NCBI GenBank assembly: GCA_903832285.1
Contig: CAILAY010000123.1
Coordinates: 1-54,833 of the forward strand
Origin: an uncultured beta proteobacterium
Lineage (GTDB): Bacteria > Pseudomonadota > Gammaproteobacteria > Burkholderiales > Burkholderiaceae_C
DNA: 54,833 bases
Reading direction: 5' to 3'
This document shows, piece by piece, positions 35,395 through 46,338 of this stretch (the stretch's first letter is position 1; every line of letters starts with the position of its first letter). Position numbers and translations under genes: made by a program. The notes below the pieces were generated by a model, which ran no database searches, was not told the DNA's origin, and saw nothing but the letters and a program-made list of their open reading frames with translations.

Positions 35395-36323
35395 GCGCCC
35401 CCCTGCCTTTCGCGAAACGCCCGATTGGTGAGCCAGGTCAACGCCATCACAAAAATGAACAGCAGCCACGACAGCGCACTGGCGGTGCCAAAGTCGTTGA
35501 AGTCGAAAGCCGTGCGGTACATGTAAACGGCCGTGGTCATGGCGGCCTGATCGGTGCCACCCTTGCCCGAGGTGAGGATGAAAGGCTCCTCAAACAATTG
35601 CATGCCGCCGATCACGCTGAGCATCACGCCAAAGTAGATCATGGGGCGCAAGCTTGGCAAAGTGATGAACCAGAACTGCTGCCAGCGCCCGGCGCCGTCC
35701 ATGGTCGCGGCTTCGTACAGGTCTTTTGGAATGGTCTGCAGGGCGGCCAGATACAGCACCACGTTGAAGCCCACATAGCGCCAGAACACCACTATGGCAA
35801 TGGCGGGTTTGAGGGTTTCGGCCTGGCCCAGCCAGTCGATGGGTTGCTCTGGCAACAACCAGCTGAACAGCGGCCATTGGCTGACGTAGTGAATGCCCTG
35901 ATTGATCAGTCCGTGCTCGGTGGAGAACAGCGTGCTGAACATCATCGCAATGGCCACGGTGGAGGTGATGTAGGGCAGGAAGTACAGACCCACGACAGCG
36001 TTGCGAGCACGCTTGAATACATTGTGAATGAACGTGGCCAACGGAATCGCCACCAGGTGCTGCGGCACGCCCGCTGCCAGCGCCAGCCAGACGGTGTTGC
36101 CCAGCGACTTCCAGAACCACTCGTCGCCCAGCGTGAAGATGAAGTTGTCCAGGCCGACGAACTTCATGGCCGACAAGCCCGCCGTGGGTTCCCACGACTG
36201 GAACGCCAGATAGAGCGAAAACAGCAGGGGAAAGATGCCGAACACGGCGAACAGCAGCAAGAACGGGCTCAGAAATACATAGGGTGCCCACTCGGGGGAC
36301 AGGCGGGGAAGCCAACGTCGCAT
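35391..36323 (-). CDS. Sugar ABC transporter permease (MalF type)
   Basis: A 310-residue six-helix permease. The N-terminal helix YVFLSPFLLLFAVFGIFPLLF is followed by a periplasmic loop typical of CUT1 permeases. The EAA loop reads YEAATMDGAGRWQQFWFITLP near residue 208. ATG at 36323 (MRRWLPRLSPEW) is preferred over the longer frame, which runs into the binding-protein gene. It lies 31 bases downstream of that gene. Confidence 0.94.
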   Translation of the reverse strand: MRRWLPRLSPEWAPYVFLSPFLLLFAVFGIFPLLFSLYLAFQSWEPTAGLSAMKFVGLDNFIFTLGDEWFWKSLGNTVWLALAAGVPQHLVAIPLATFIHNVFKRARNAVVGLYFLPYITSTVAIAMMFSTLFSTEHGLINQGIHYVSQWPLFSWLLPEQPIDWLGQAETLKPAIAIVVFWRYVGFNVVLYLAALQTIPKDLYEAATMDGAGRWQQFWFITLPSLRPMIYFGVMLSVIGGMQLFEEPFILTSGKGGTDQAAMTTAVYMYRTAFDFNDFGTASALSWLLFIFVMALTWLTNRAFRERQGGA

Positions 36324-36354
36324 GTTGAAAGTTCCTTTTGAGCGCTGGGCTGGG

Positions 36355-37617
36355 CTATCGACGAACGCGGCGATCCAGCAGGCGCTTGGCGTCGGCCAAA
36401 GCCAGCGCAATGTCTTTGCCATGGTTGAGCACCTTGTCCAGTTCGGTGTCGACGATTTCTTCGGCAATCGCGTCGAGTTTGTTGACCGAAATGGCGCTGG
36501 AATTGAGTGCGGCTTCACGCCACAGCAGACGCGCCTTCTGCCCACCCAGAAAGGCAATGGGCTGTTCGAAAAACGGATCGGTCTGCGCGGCCAGCAGAGC
36601 CGGGAAGGCATCCTTGGTCTTGAAGGCCATGAGCTGAATGTCGCGGTCCAGGGTCATGAGTTGAATGAACTCCCATGCCAGAGCTTTGTTTTTTGCGCCC
36701 CGTGGGATGACGTAAAAGCTGCCACCCCAGTCGGCCCAGGCGCCGTCGGGAAGCTGCGCTGCACGCCACAGCCCGGTGGTCTTGGGCGCGATCCAGGAGG
36801 CGAGGTGACCGGCCAGCCAGGCGCCAGACACCTGGGTGGCAATCGTGCCGTTGTTGAAGCCCTGGGTCCATTCGTTCGACCAGGCCGATACCTTGGCATC
36901 GATCTTGTGTTGGCGCACGCGTCGCGCCAGCTCAAAGGCGTGCACAAAGCGCGGCGAATCCACCAGCACCTGACCGGCTGCATCGAAGTACAGGCCATCG
37001 CCAGGCTTGATGTTGGAATGAATAATGATGTCCTTGAGGTCACGCGCATGAGAGATCAGATAGGCGCCAGTGCTGGCCTTGATCTTGTCGCCCGAGGCCA
37101 CAAACGAGTCCCAGGATCGAGTCAGTTCGGCTTCGGTCAAGCCCGCCTTGCTCAGCACGTCGGTACGGTAGAGCAGGGTCCCAGGTCCGACGTCCGCGGG
37201 TGCGGCCATCACGCCACCATTTCTGGCCGTCGCTTGCTGGTAGGCAAAGGGGATGAACTTGGAACGCACCAACTGAATGTTGTAGGGCGGCTTGGACAGA
37301 TCCTCCAGCCCGCCACCATCGATGTATCGGCCTACGCGGGAGAACTCCAGCACCATCACATCCGGCAGGTTGGAAGCTGTGGACAGTGCGGTGTTCATCA
37401 CCGTATGGTGGTCATCAAAGTTTCTGCTCACCAATTTGATTTCCACGTCAGGGTGCAGCTTGCGCCAGGCGGGCAAGGCCGACCGAATGATGTCATCCAC
37501 CGCCGGATAGGCCGTGACCGTCAGGCTTTGACTCTGCGCCCAGGTCAACCCAGCACTCAGCAGCAGTGCAGTCAGAGCAAGAATTTTGGCCGCGCTGCGG
37601 GTCACCGATGAGTGCAT
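36355..37617 (-). CDS. Extracellular sugar-binding protein of an ABC importer
   Basis: A 420-residue periplasmic binding protein of the SBP_bac_1 family with a Sec signal (KILALTALLLSAGLTWAQS, cleavage near TWA|QS). Family traits include the repeated alpha-beta core (DVMVLEFSRVGRYIDGG, GGVMAAPADVGPGTLLYRTDVL) and SNEWTQGFNNGTIATQVSGAW. It is the first gene of the operon that continues with two permeases, a beta-glucosidase and the ATPase, so it probably binds a beta-glucoside. A possible LacI-type operator lies 24 bases before the start. Confidence 0.94.
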   Translation of the reverse strand: MHSSVTRSAAKILALTALLLSAGLTWAQSQSLTVTAYPAVDDIIRSALPAWRKLHPDVEIKLVSRNFDDHHTVMNTALSTASNLPDVMVLEFSRVGRYIDGGGLEDLSKPPYNIQLVRSKFIPFAYQQATARNGGVMAAPADVGPGTLLYRTDVLSKAGLTEAELTRSWDSFVASGDKIKASTGAYLISHARDLKDIIIHSNIKPGDGLYFDAAGQVLVDSPRFVHAFELARRVRQHKIDAKVSAWSNEWTQGFNNGTIATQVSGAWLAGHLASWIAPKTTGLWRAAQLPDGAWADWGGSFYVIPRGAKNKALAWEFIQLMTLDRDIQLMAFKTKDAFPALLAAQTDPFFEQPIAFLGGQKARLLWREAALNSSAISVNKLDAIAEEIVDTELDKVLNHGKDIALALADAKRLLDRRVRR

Positions 37618-37640
37618 GCTGGTCTGCTGGTCTGAAAAAA

Positions 37641-37654
37641 TGGGAAGGTTTCCA
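37641..37654 (-). promoter_or_regulatory. Candidate LacI-family operator of the sugar operon
   Basis: TGGGAAGGTTTCCA is a 14-base near-palindrome with one mismatched pair and no spacer beyond the central GG. Its shape (TGG-AA-NN-TT-CCA) fits operators of LacI-family sugar repressors. It lies between the binding-protein start and the hemB promoter region. No regulator gene is in the window, so any repressor would be encoded elsewhere. Confidence 0.4.
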
Positions 37655-37747
37655 CTTTACCTTGAAAGAGCGCCCGGATAGCTGTTTAACGGTTGCTCGG
37701 AACAAGGGGAAACCCTAGGGCGACGACCACACAACCTGAACCCCTGA

Positions 37748-38829
<1,082 letters not shown>

Positions 38830-38830
<1 letters not shown>

Positions 38831-39939
38831 TGCATATCGTCGAATTCAGTCCCGGCACGCTGCGCTTCGTGGAAGAGATTCCGCGGCAAGTGCAGCCCGG
38901 CGGCTTCATCTGGGTCTTTCTGGAGCGCGAGTCCTTCGACACGCAGTTGCAGGCTCTGCAAAATGCCGCGCTCAGCCTGGGGGGATCGGCTTTGCTCGAT
39001 CTGCACTGCAGCGACCTGGCGAACGCCGCGCATCCCTCGCACTACGACTACACCTCGGTGTACGACCTGATCATCTTTCGGCGCCTGGCCTCGACCCATG
39101 AGACCGCAGCGGAGCCACGGGCAAACGAACTTGAGCCCAAGCTGCGAAGCCTGGCGCCCACCGCTTTTCGTCGCATCAGCACCCGCGCTGTGGGCTTTGC
39201 CCTGTTTGACCGATTGCTGGTCTCGGTTCACCCTGTGGGCTGCTTCACCGCCAAGTCCTTTATCGAGCGTTACCTGTCAGACGCCATGACCAGCGAAGGC
39301 GTGAGCGCCGCGGCCCGCAGCCGCCTGCCCACGGGTCCAGCTGATCTGATGCTGCGCATGGTGAATGTGATGGTGGACAGCTATCTGGACTTGCGCAAAC
39401 AGCTAACTGCCTCATTGGACCATTGGCAGGCCGAATTGCTCAATCCCCGCACGCACTTCAACAACTGGACGGCGCTCATGTCGGCGCGCAACGAGTTGCA
39501 CACGCTGGAGGACTTGTGCGAAGAACAACACGACGCGATGCAGGAGTGGCTCGACACCTTGCGCGAACAGCCACTTGGACACAGCGCACAGGCTGAGCGC
39601 GATGGCCTGATAGCGCGCTCGCGCGACGTGATCGAACACATCGAACGCGTGGTGCACCACGTGCGCCGACTTGAACAGTCGGCTGAGACCGTGGTGCAAA
39701 TCCACTTCAGCGCACAAAGCAATCGCACCAATGACATCATGCGCACGCTCACCGCATTGACCGCCATCTTTCTGCCATTGAACCTGATTGCGGGCATCTT
39801 CGGCATGAACTTCGAATTCATTCCGTTGGTGCACCATCAGGCCGGATTCTGGTGGGCGATGGGCGGCATGACTTTCATTGCCTCGTCGTTGGGACTGCTG
39901 TTCTGGCGCAAGCGCTATCTGGCGCGCACCAGTCGCTGA
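38830..39939 (+). CDS. corA: CorA-family divalent cation transporter
   Basis: A 369-residue CorA-type channel for magnesium or other divalent ions. The large N-terminal cytoplasmic domain includes a funnel-like region with long helices (LDHWQAELLNPRTHFNNW and later VHHVRRLEQSAETVVQIH). Two C-terminal membrane helices follow, the first ending in the defining GMN motif (LIAGIFGMNFEFIPLVHH) and the second being FWWAMGGMTFIASSLGLLFW. A basic tail RKRYLARTSR closes the protein. ATG at 38830 overlaps the hemB stop (TGATG), suggesting co-translation. Ion preference cannot be told from sequence. Confidence 0.92.
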
Positions 39940-40017
39940 AACTGATTGCCGTATCCTTCGCGCATCATGCCAACCCTGCGACAAAACGCGACGGCTGCGC
40001 CGGCGGAGCAATAGCCC

Positions 40018-40656
40018 ATGGATTTCAAACCCCTGGTGACACTGCTGGCCGTGGTCAATCCGCTGGCCGTGGTGCCATTTTTCATTCACTACACGGCGGG
40101 GTTCAGCGCGGCGCAGCGGCGACGCACGATCTGGGTGTCGAGCGTCAGCGCCTTTGTGGTGATCGCGGCCAGCGCGCTGCTGGGCCTGCAGATCCTGGAC
40201 TTCTTCGGCATCTCGCTGGCCAGCTTCCAGGTCGGCGGCGGCCTGCTGCTGATGACCTCGGCACTGTCCATGTTGAACGCCCAGCCGGCCGAGGCGCGCG
40301 CCAACGCGGACGAAGTGCATGACGCGGCAGAGCGATCCGCAGCTCGGGCCAGCATCGCTGTGGTGCCGCTGACCATTCCCCTGCTCACGGGTCCGGCCAC
40401 GATGTCCACGGTCGTGATCTACGCCGACAAGGCCAAGACCCTGCTGCAGCTGTCCACGCTGGTCGCTTATGGCGTGGTGATCGGTCTGGCCACGGCCCTG
40501 TGTTTTGCCGCGGCGCAGCCGATTGCACGCTTCCTGGGCAAGACCGGCATCAACGTCATGACCCGCCTCATGGGACTGATTTTGGCGGCCTTGGCGGTGG
40601 AGGTGATGGCCGACGGTCTGCACACGCTGTTCCCGGTGTTGGGTCACCGCCTGTAA
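40018..40656 (+). CDS. MarC family inner-membrane protein
   Basis: A 212-residue protein with six predicted membrane segments of the MarC/UPF0056 family, whose function is unsettled. Features are LLAVVNPLAVVPFFIHYTAG at the N-terminus, FFGISLASFQVGGGLLLM in the third helix, VPLTIPLLTGPATMSTVVIY at the start of the second half, and GINVMTRLMGLILAALAVE near the end. GGAG lies nine bases before the ATG. It is 78 bases downstream of corA on the same strand, and convergent with the MCE operon. Confidence 0.92.
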   Translation: MDFKPLVTLLAVVNPLAVVPFFIHYTAGFSAAQRRRTIWVSSVSAFVVIAASALLGLQILDFFGISLASFQVGGGLLLMTSALSMLNAQPAEARANADEVHDAAERSAARASIAVVPLTIPLLTGPATMSTVVIYADKAKTLLQLSTLVAYGVVIGLATALCFAAAQPIARFLGKTGINVMTRLMGLILAALAVEVMADGLHTLFPVLGHRL

Positions 40657-40701
40657 CGCCAGCCCCTCTCTGCGCTTACTGGCGCCAGCGGTACCCGGAA
40701 A

Positions 40702-41379
40702 TCAAGGGTGCAGCGTTCCCATCCACTGCAATACTTCGTCCACGGCCGCATCGCTGGCGGCGGTCAAGGCGCGCACACCGCCGGCAGCATCCGCCTGCGG
40801 CGCCGGACGTTGCACGGAAAAGCTGCGCTGGCCCACAAGCTTGTCGCCCTGTGCGGTAGCTCGGGTCACGGTGGCGCGCAGCCGCAACAAACCCACACTG
40901 TTCTGGGGGGTGTTGAACAACTGGCTGAATTCTTCCAGCTCCACCCGCAGCACCCAGGGCAACGTCTCTTCGCCGCCGCGCAGCATCAGCGCTTGCGCGG
41001 GCTTGAGGACGACGCCTAGCGTGCCCAGCCGCTCGCGCAGTCGCTGTTGCACCAGCAACGCCGGCACCATGCTCCAGCGCGCATTGGCATAGGGGCGCGG
41101 CTGCTGCACATCGGCATATCCCAGGCGGTACAGCACCGCCGTGCTGTCGAGCGCGGCATTCGCCTCCACGTCGGCCAGGGCGACAGTCGCACCGAGCGAA
41201 GCTTGTTGCATTGCGGCATCGGCGCCCGCGCCGAAGTCATAAATGCTTGGACGCACAGGCTTGTCGGGCAAGGCACAGGCATTCAGCCCGAGTAGCGCAA
41301 CCAGGGCCGCAGGGAGCGCCAGAGCATGCCACAGCTTGCGTCTCGGGTGCGCGTATGCAGAGCAGGGGATGATCGTCAT
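40702..41379 (-). CDS. ABC-type transport auxiliary lipoprotein (PqiC-like)
   Basis: A 225-residue outer-membrane lipoprotein with a lipobox LGLNAC near residue 36. The mature part begins ALPDKPVRPSIYDFG and contains YANARWSMVPALLVQQRLRE and LRVELEEFSQLF, typical of the auxiliary component found beside MCE proteins. Such lipoproteins are thought to accept or relay lipids at the outer membrane. ATG at 41379 overlaps the MCE gene stop, making it the last gene of the operon. Confidence 0.9.
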   Translation of the reverse strand: MTIIPCSAYAHPRRKLWHALALPAALVALLGLNACALPDKPVRPSIYDFGAGADAAMQQASLGATVALADVEANAALDSTAVLYRLGYADVQQPRPYANARWSMVPALLVQQRLRERLGTLGVVLKPAQALMLRGGEETLPWVLRVELEEFSQLFNTPQNSVGLLRLRATVTRATAQGDKLVGQRSFSVQRPAPQADAAGGVRALTAASDAAVDEVLQWMGTLHP

Positions 41380-42374
41380 TTCGTTCCTTGCGGTGCAACG
41401 AACCCGGGTTCGCCGGGCCCGGGGGGAACCGTGCCAGTGCCGTACAGCAGGGTCTGTGGATTCTCATTCAGATTGCCCGCCGTACGCTCCACCCGGCGTG
41501 CCGCGCCCGCGACGTCATCCGCCGCCCTCGACACCCGGGGCAGGGTCGAGGCGTTCAAATTCTTCCCGGTCAGGGTCATCGCGTCCGCTCCCTGATCAAG
41601 CTTGTCCAGACTGCCGCCGCTCTGACGCAGCCGCAGCGCAACGCGGGACAGTTCACTGGCGGCCTTGCTCCCCTCCAGCGCCGTGCGCGAAGCCTCGGCC
41701 GATGTGGCCTGCAGTGCCTTCAGTGTGGCGCTGATGTCCTGCGCCAACTGCGGTACGCTGACGCTTCCCGGACCGCCCTGCCCTTGCAACAACTGGTCCA
41801 TATGAAGCGAGAGTTGATTGATGTTGCCGGCGGCCTGGCCGATGTTGTGCACGGCGTCGAGCAGCACTTTTTGCTGCTCTGGCGCCAGCAGAATGTTGAG
41901 CCTGCGGGTGGTTTCCTCCAACTGCGCCATTGCGCTTGCGCCCTGGTCGGTCAACTTGCTGAACAACCCGGGACGCATGGGAATGCGCGCTGGATCCCCG
42001 TCCTTTGATTCCAATACGACCGACGAAGCCCCGGTGTCGTCGAGTTGCACGAACGACAGTCCGGTTACGCCCTGAAATCCCAGCGTGGCAAAGGTTGACT
42101 CCGTGATCGGTGTGCTGTCGTCCACCGAGATGCTCACCATCACATTGCCCGGTATCTTGGGGTCGAACTCAATGGCGAGAACCTTGCCCACAGGAATGCC
42201 GCGAAAGCGCACCGCCGCCTGCACCTGCAATCCCGTCACCGGTTCGCGAGTGGAGATCTCATACGCCGTACGCAAGGCCACGTCCCGCGTAAGCCACATG
42301 GCCAAAGCCACCAGCAGCGCCGACACCAGAAGCACAAATGCGCCGGCCGCCAGAGCATGAGATTTGTTTTCCAT
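41376..42374 (-). CDS. MCE-domain (MlaD-like) lipid-binding protein
   Basis: A 332-residue periplasmic protein anchored by an N-terminal helix (LAAGAFVLLVSALLVALAMW). The MCE domain spans about residues 38-120 (VTGLQVQAAVRFRGIPVGKV, VTGLSFVQLDD). A long helical region follows (LEETTRRLNILLAPEQQKVL) and ends in a Pro/Gly-rich tail. MCE proteins form hexameric rings that carry phospholipid between membranes. The gene lies between the ATPase and lipoprotein genes. Confidence 0.93.
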   Translation of the reverse strand: MENKSHALAAGAFVLLVSALLVALAMWLTRDVALRTAYEISTREPVTGLQVQAAVRFRGIPVGKVLAIEFDPKIPGNVMVSISVDDSTPITESTFATLGFQGVTGLSFVQLDDTGASSVVLESKDGDPARIPMRPGLFSKLTDQGASAMAQLEETTRRLNILLAPEQQKVLLDAVHNIGQAAGNINQLSLHMDQLLQGQGGPGSVSVPQLAQDISATLKALQATSAEASRTALEGSKAASELSRVALRLRQSGGSLDKLDQGADAMTLTGKNLNASTLPRVSRAADDVAGAARRVERTAGNLNENPQTLLYGTGTVPPGPGEPGFVAPQGTK

Positions 42375-42387
42375 CAGGGTTCCGAAT

Positions 42388-43206
42388 CTACCCGGTTAAA
42401 GCGGTGGCGGGCAAGAGCCCCATGGCGCGGGCGCCACGTTCACCGAGGAAGAAGTGTTGAATGAAAGGGTGTGCCTGCCGCATCACCTGCTCTGGTGTGC
42501 CGCTCGCAACGACGCATCGATCGGCCAGTACAGCAACGTGCGAACACAACTCGTGCAGGGTGTCCAGATCGTGCGTCACCATCACGACGGTCAACTCCAA
42601 CTCCCGGCACAGACTGCGAAGCAGCGCGCACAGGCCGTCGGCGCCCTCCGGGTCCAGTCCGGCGGTGGGTTCGTCCAGCAGCAGCAGCGGCGGATCCATC
42701 ACCAGTGCGCGCGCCAACGCCACGCGCTTGATCATTCCACCCGAGAGGTCGGCGGGCATCTTGTACGCGTCCTTGGCGTCCAGCCCCACCATTTGCAGTT
42801 TGACCAGGGCAGCGTCGCGGATGAGTTCGCCCGGCAGGGTCTTGAGTTCACGCAGGGCAAACGCGATGTTCTCCAGCACGTTGAAGGCGGAGAACAGCGC
42901 CCCGTGCTGGAACAGCATGCCCACTCGACTGGTGGCGCCTCTACCGCCCAGCTTGGCCACGTGCTGGCCCGCCACCAGGATCTGGCCGCGTGTGGGCGTC
43001 TCCAGTCCCAAGATCTGACGCAGCAGGGTGGTCTTGCCCGAACCCGAGCCACCCACCAGCGCCAGCACCTGGCCGCGTTCAATTGTCAGATTCAAATCCT
43101 TGTGGATGACGTAGTCACTGCCGCCGCTGTGAAACACGGTCCACAGATTCTGGATCTCCACAATGGGCGCGCCGTCGGGTCGGGAACCGGGGTTGAAGAA
43201 AGGCAT
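42388..43206 (-). CDS. MCE/Mla-type ABC transporter ATP-binding protein
   Basis: A 272-residue ATPase of the MlaF family that powers lipid transfer. Walker A is VGGSGSGKTTLLRQ near residue 45, the Q-loop region reads VGMLFQHGALFSAFNV, the signature is DLSGGMIKRVALARAL with the Met typical of MlaF, Walker B is PLLLLDEPTAGLDPEGAD and the switch His is in MVTHDLDTLHELC. ATG at 43206 directly follows the permease stop. The C-terminal IQHFFLGERGARAM is normal for the family. Confidence 0.95.
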   Translation of the reverse strand: MPFFNPGSRPDGAPIVEIQNLWTVFHSGGSDYVIHKDLNLTIERGQVLALVGGSGSGKTTLLRQILGLETPTRGQILVAGQHVAKLGGRGATSRVGMLFQHGALFSAFNVLENIAFALRELKTLPGELIRDAALVKLQMVGLDAKDAYKMPADLSGGMIKRVALARALVMDPPLLLLDEPTAGLDPEGADGLCALLRSLCRELELTVVMVTHDLDTLHELCSHVAVLADRCVVASGTPEQVMRQAHPFIQHFFLGERGARAMGLLPATALTG

Positions 43207-43207
43207 G

Positions 43208-44356
43208 TCAGATGCCCACATTCTTGAACACCACGGCAAACAGCGCGTCCACCAGAATCACCACCGTGATCGAGGTCACGACCGAGGCCGTTGTTCCCTG
43301 GCCCAGGCTCTCGGTATTGGGTTTGACGCGCAGGCCATAGTGGCAGCCGATAAGAGCGATCAGAAAGCCGAACACGACCGATTTACCCATGGCCAGCGTC
43401 AGGTTCGAGACCTGCACCGCATTGGGCAGATTGTTGATGAAGAAGGTGGGCGTCAGGCCCATGGTCAGGTCCGCCGCCAACATGCCTCCCACCAACGCCG
43501 CCACTGTCGTCCAGACCGCCACCAGCGGCATCACCAGGGCCAAGGCAAAGGCCCGCGGCATCACCAGCCGGTAACCCAGCGGGATGCCCATGACGCGCAT
43601 TGCGTCGAGTTCCTCGGTCACCCGCATCACGCCGATCTGTGCCGTGATGGCAGAGCCAGATCGCCCCGCCACCAGGATGGCCGCCAGCATCGGCCCCAGT
43701 TCGCGTATCAGCGACAGGCCGAGGATGTTGACGATGAAGGCGTCCGCGCCGAACTGCTTTAGCTGCTGCGAAGTCAGGTAGGCCAGCACCAGGCCGATCA
43801 GGAATCCCACCAGGGCAGTGATGGGTAGCGCAGTGCTGCCGATGTGATAGATGTGTCCGGTCACATCGCGCCAGGGGCCTTCGCGCGGCTTGCGCGCCAG
43901 CCGCGCAATGTCCAGCAGCAGCTGTCCCAGCAAGCGCGTCAAGTCCACCAGATGGTCCAGCATGCGCCACACCAGCGCCCCCAATGCCGTAAATCGTTGC
44001 CACAGGGTCTTCCGCGGGCGCATCGGGCGCTCGGCAGAAAAACGCGCCACCCGCTCCAGCATGGAGCGCTGCGCGTCGCTCAAGCGCAGCTTGGGCGGCC
44101 AGTGTCGGCCCCAATGGTTCCACAGGAGTTGGGCACCGATGTGATCAAGCCGCTGCAGTCCTTCCAGGCTCCATGAGATTCCATCCGCCGGAACCAGTTC
44201 GGCCAATTGAGGCAGCAGCGATTCCCAGACTTGCGCTTGCACCAGACGCGACACGGTCCACCGACCCAGCAGCCGCACCACCGGACCCTGCAGCGTGTTC
44301 TCACGCTGCAGCCGCGGCTCCGACTCATCGGGTTCTGGCGTGGCAGTCGATGGCAT
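43208..44356 (-). CDS. MlaE-type ABC permease with N-terminal STAS-like domain
   Basis: A 382-residue protein. Residues about 20-115 form a STAS-like domain (VVRLLGRWTVSRLVQ, ISWSLEGLQRLDHIGAQLLW), a role that in E. coli belongs to the separate MlaB protein. The rest is the MlaE permease with the signature LGLSLIRELGPMLAAILVAGR and EELDAMRVMGIPLGYRLVMPR, and five membrane segments. It is the first gene of the four-gene MCE operon. ATG at 44356 gives MPSTATPEPDE. Confidence 0.93.
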   Translation of the reverse strand: MPSTATPEPDESEPRLQRENTLQGPVVRLLGRWTVSRLVQAQVWESLLPQLAELVPADGISWSLEGLQRLDHIGAQLLWNHWGRHWPPKLRLSDAQRSMLERVARFSAERPMRPRKTLWQRFTALGALVWRMLDHLVDLTRLLGQLLLDIARLARKPREGPWRDVTGHIYHIGSTALPITALVGFLIGLVLAYLTSQQLKQFGADAFIVNILGLSLIRELGPMLAAILVAGRSGSAITAQIGVMRVTEELDAMRVMGIPLGYRLVMPRAFALALVMPLVAVWTTVAALVGGMLAADLTMGLTPTFFINNLPNAVQVSNLTLAMGKSVVFGFLIALIGCHYGLRVKPNTESLGQGTTASVVTSITVVILVDALFAVVFKNVGI

Positions 44357-44489
44357 AGACGCTCCATCGTACCTGCGCGGGCGCATTCCGTGAAGAAACT
44401 TGAAGAAGCGCGGTTTTTTGACTTAAATCCGTTTCTAATTCGGAGCCAGGTGGTGCCACGAAAAATCGCATTGAAGCGAAAACGAAATC

Positions 44490-46187
44490 ATGAGCGACAG
44501 CACATTCGACTACATCATTGTTGGCGCAGGCACAGCGGGTTGCCTGCTGGCCAATCGTCTGAGCGCGGACGCCCGCAGACGCGTGTTGCTGGTCGAAGCC
44601 GGGCGCAAGGACGACTATCACTGGATCCACATTCCTGTGGGTTACCTCAAGTGCATCGGCAATCCACGCACCGACTGGATGTACCAGACCGAGCCCGACG
44701 CCGGCTTGAACGGCCGCTCATTGCGCTACCCGCGGGGCAGGACGCTGGGAGGTTGCTCCAGCATCAACGGCATGATCTACATGCGCGGCCAGGCGCGGGA
44801 CTACGACCAGTGGGCCAAACTTACCGGCGACGAGACCTGGGGTTGGAATCAGGTGCTTCCCTGCTTCAAGCTGCACGAAGACCACTACAAGGGCGCGGAC
44901 GCGCTGCACGGCGCCAAGGGCGCCCCCCAGGAACTGCTGCTGCAGGACGACAGCGAATACGGAAGGGTGCTGCGTTACCACCAGACTGGCGGCGAATGGC
45001 GTGTGGAGAAGCAGCGCCTGCGCTGGGACGTGCTGGACGCCTTCTCCCAGGCAGCGCAGCAGGCCGGCATCCCGGCCACGGACGACTTCAACCGCGGCGA
45101 CAACGAAGGCGTGGGCTACTTTGAAGTGAATCAACGCTCGGGTTGGCGCTGGAACACGGCCAAGGCGTTCATTCGACCCGCCTGTTACGCGCGCCCGAAT
45201 TTCGAACTCTGGACTTCGGCGCAGGTGAGCCGCTTGACGCTGGAAGCGCTGCCGGATCAGACCCGGCGCTGCACTGGCGTACAGGTCTGGAACGGCCACG
45301 AAATGGTGACAGCCAAGGCCACGCGCGAAGTGATCCTGTGTGCTGGCAGTATCGGTTCGCCGCAAATCCTGCAACTCTCCGGCATCGGCCCGGCCGCGCT
45401 ATTGCAGAAGAACGGGATTGCAGTCGAGCAGGATCTACCGGGCGTGGGTGCCAATCTGCAGGACCACCTGCAGATTCGCGCGGTGTTCAAGGTGCAGGGT
45501 GTTCAAACACTCAATACCCTGGCCAACAGCCTGTGGGGCAAAGCCAGGATCGGCCTGGAATATGCCCTCAAACGCAGCGGGCCCATGAGCATGGCGCCGT
45601 CGCAACTCGGCGCCTTCACCCGCAGCGATGCCTCCCAACCCTATCCCAACATCGAATACCACGTGCAGCCGCTCAGCCTGGACGCTTTCGGCGAACCCTT
45701 GCACGACTTCCCGGCGATCACCGCCAGCGTGTGCAACCTGAACCCGGGCAGCCGAGGCAGCGTGCAAATCAAGAGTGCGCGCTTTGAAGATGCGCCTGCG
45801 ATTGCCCCCAACTACCTCAGCACGGAAAAGGATCGCTTGGTCGCAGCCGACTCACTACGCCTGACGCGGCGCATCATGGCGCAGCCCGCCCTCGCGCGTT
45901 TCCAGCCAAGGGAGTTCAAGCCCGGCGTGGCGTTTCAGAGCGACGAGGAACTGGCCCGTCTCGCCGGCGACATCGCCACCACCATCTTCCACCCCGTGGG
46001 CACCACCAAAATGGGCCGCACCAACGACCCGACAGCCGTGGTCGATTCGCATCTGCGCGTGATCGGCGTTGCCGGTCTGCGCGTGGTGGACGCCGGCGTG
46101 ATGCCCTTGATCACCAGTGGCAACACCAATTCGCCCGTGCTGATGCTGGCCGAGAAGGCCGCCCGCTGGATCGCGCAGGAATCCTGA
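44490..46187 (+). CDS. GMC family FAD-dependent oxidoreductase
   Basis: A 565-residue flavoprotein of the glucose-methanol-choline family, near choline dehydrogenase-type members. The FAD-binding motif is [19 protein letters not shown] at residue 5, the first GMC signature contains [19 protein letters not shown] near 88, and the second is [16 protein letters not shown] near 288. Catalytic His is in [10 protein letters not shown] near 495, and [21 protein letters not shown] closes the protein. The substrate is an alcohol but cannot be specified. It is alone, followed by repeats. Confidence 0.94.
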   Translation: MSDSTFDYIIVGAGTAGCLLANRLSADARRRVLLVEAGRKDDYHWIHIPVGYLKCIGNPRTDWMYQTEPDAGLNGRSLRYPRGRTLGGCSSINGMIYMRGQARDYDQWAKLTGDETWGWNQVLPCFKLHEDHYKGADALHGAKGAPQELLLQDDSEYGRVLRYHQTGGEWRVEKQRLRWDVLDAFSQAAQQAGIPATDDFNRGDNEGVGYFEVNQRSGWRWNTAKAFIRPACYARPNFELWTSAQVSRLTLEALPDQTRRCTGVQVWNGHEMVTAKATREVILCAGSIGSPQILQLSGIGPAALLQKNGIAVEQDLPGVGANLQDHLQIRAVFKVQGVQTLNTLANSLWGKARIGLEYALKRSGPMSMAPSQLGAFTRSDASQPYPNIEYHVQPLSLDAFGEPLHDFPAITASVCNLNPGSRGSVQIKSARFEDAPAIAPNYLSTEKDRLVAADSLRLTRRIMAQPALARFQPREFKPGVAFQSDEELARLAGDIATTIFHPVGTTKMGRTNDPTAVVDSHLRVIGVAGLRVVDAGVMPLITSGNTNSPVLMLAEKAARWIAQES

Positions 46188-46338
46188 GACGTTGCGGGAC
46201 AGTCCAAAGCTACGCGCAGCGAGCGTGCTCTGTCCTCAACTGATTGAGATTGCGGGATGAACCTCCTCTGTCCCCAACTGATTGAGCTTGCGGGACGGAC
46301 CAGGAACTACGCGTAGCGAGTTTTTCTCGGTCCCCAAC

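Noticed and set aside
36322..37611. 429-codon plus-strand frame opposite the sugar-binding protein
   Set aside because: It is antisense to a gene with signal peptide and SBP features within a coherent operon.
39412..40647. 411-codon minus-strand frame across corA and marC
   Set aside because: It spans two well-supported plus-strand genes and their gap, and is Gln/Arg/His-rich as expected of antisense frames.
40657..40701. CGCCAG/CTGGCG inverted repeat between marC and the lipoprotein gene
   Set aside because: The stem is only 6 bp with a 16-base loop and no T tract, so it is too weak to call.
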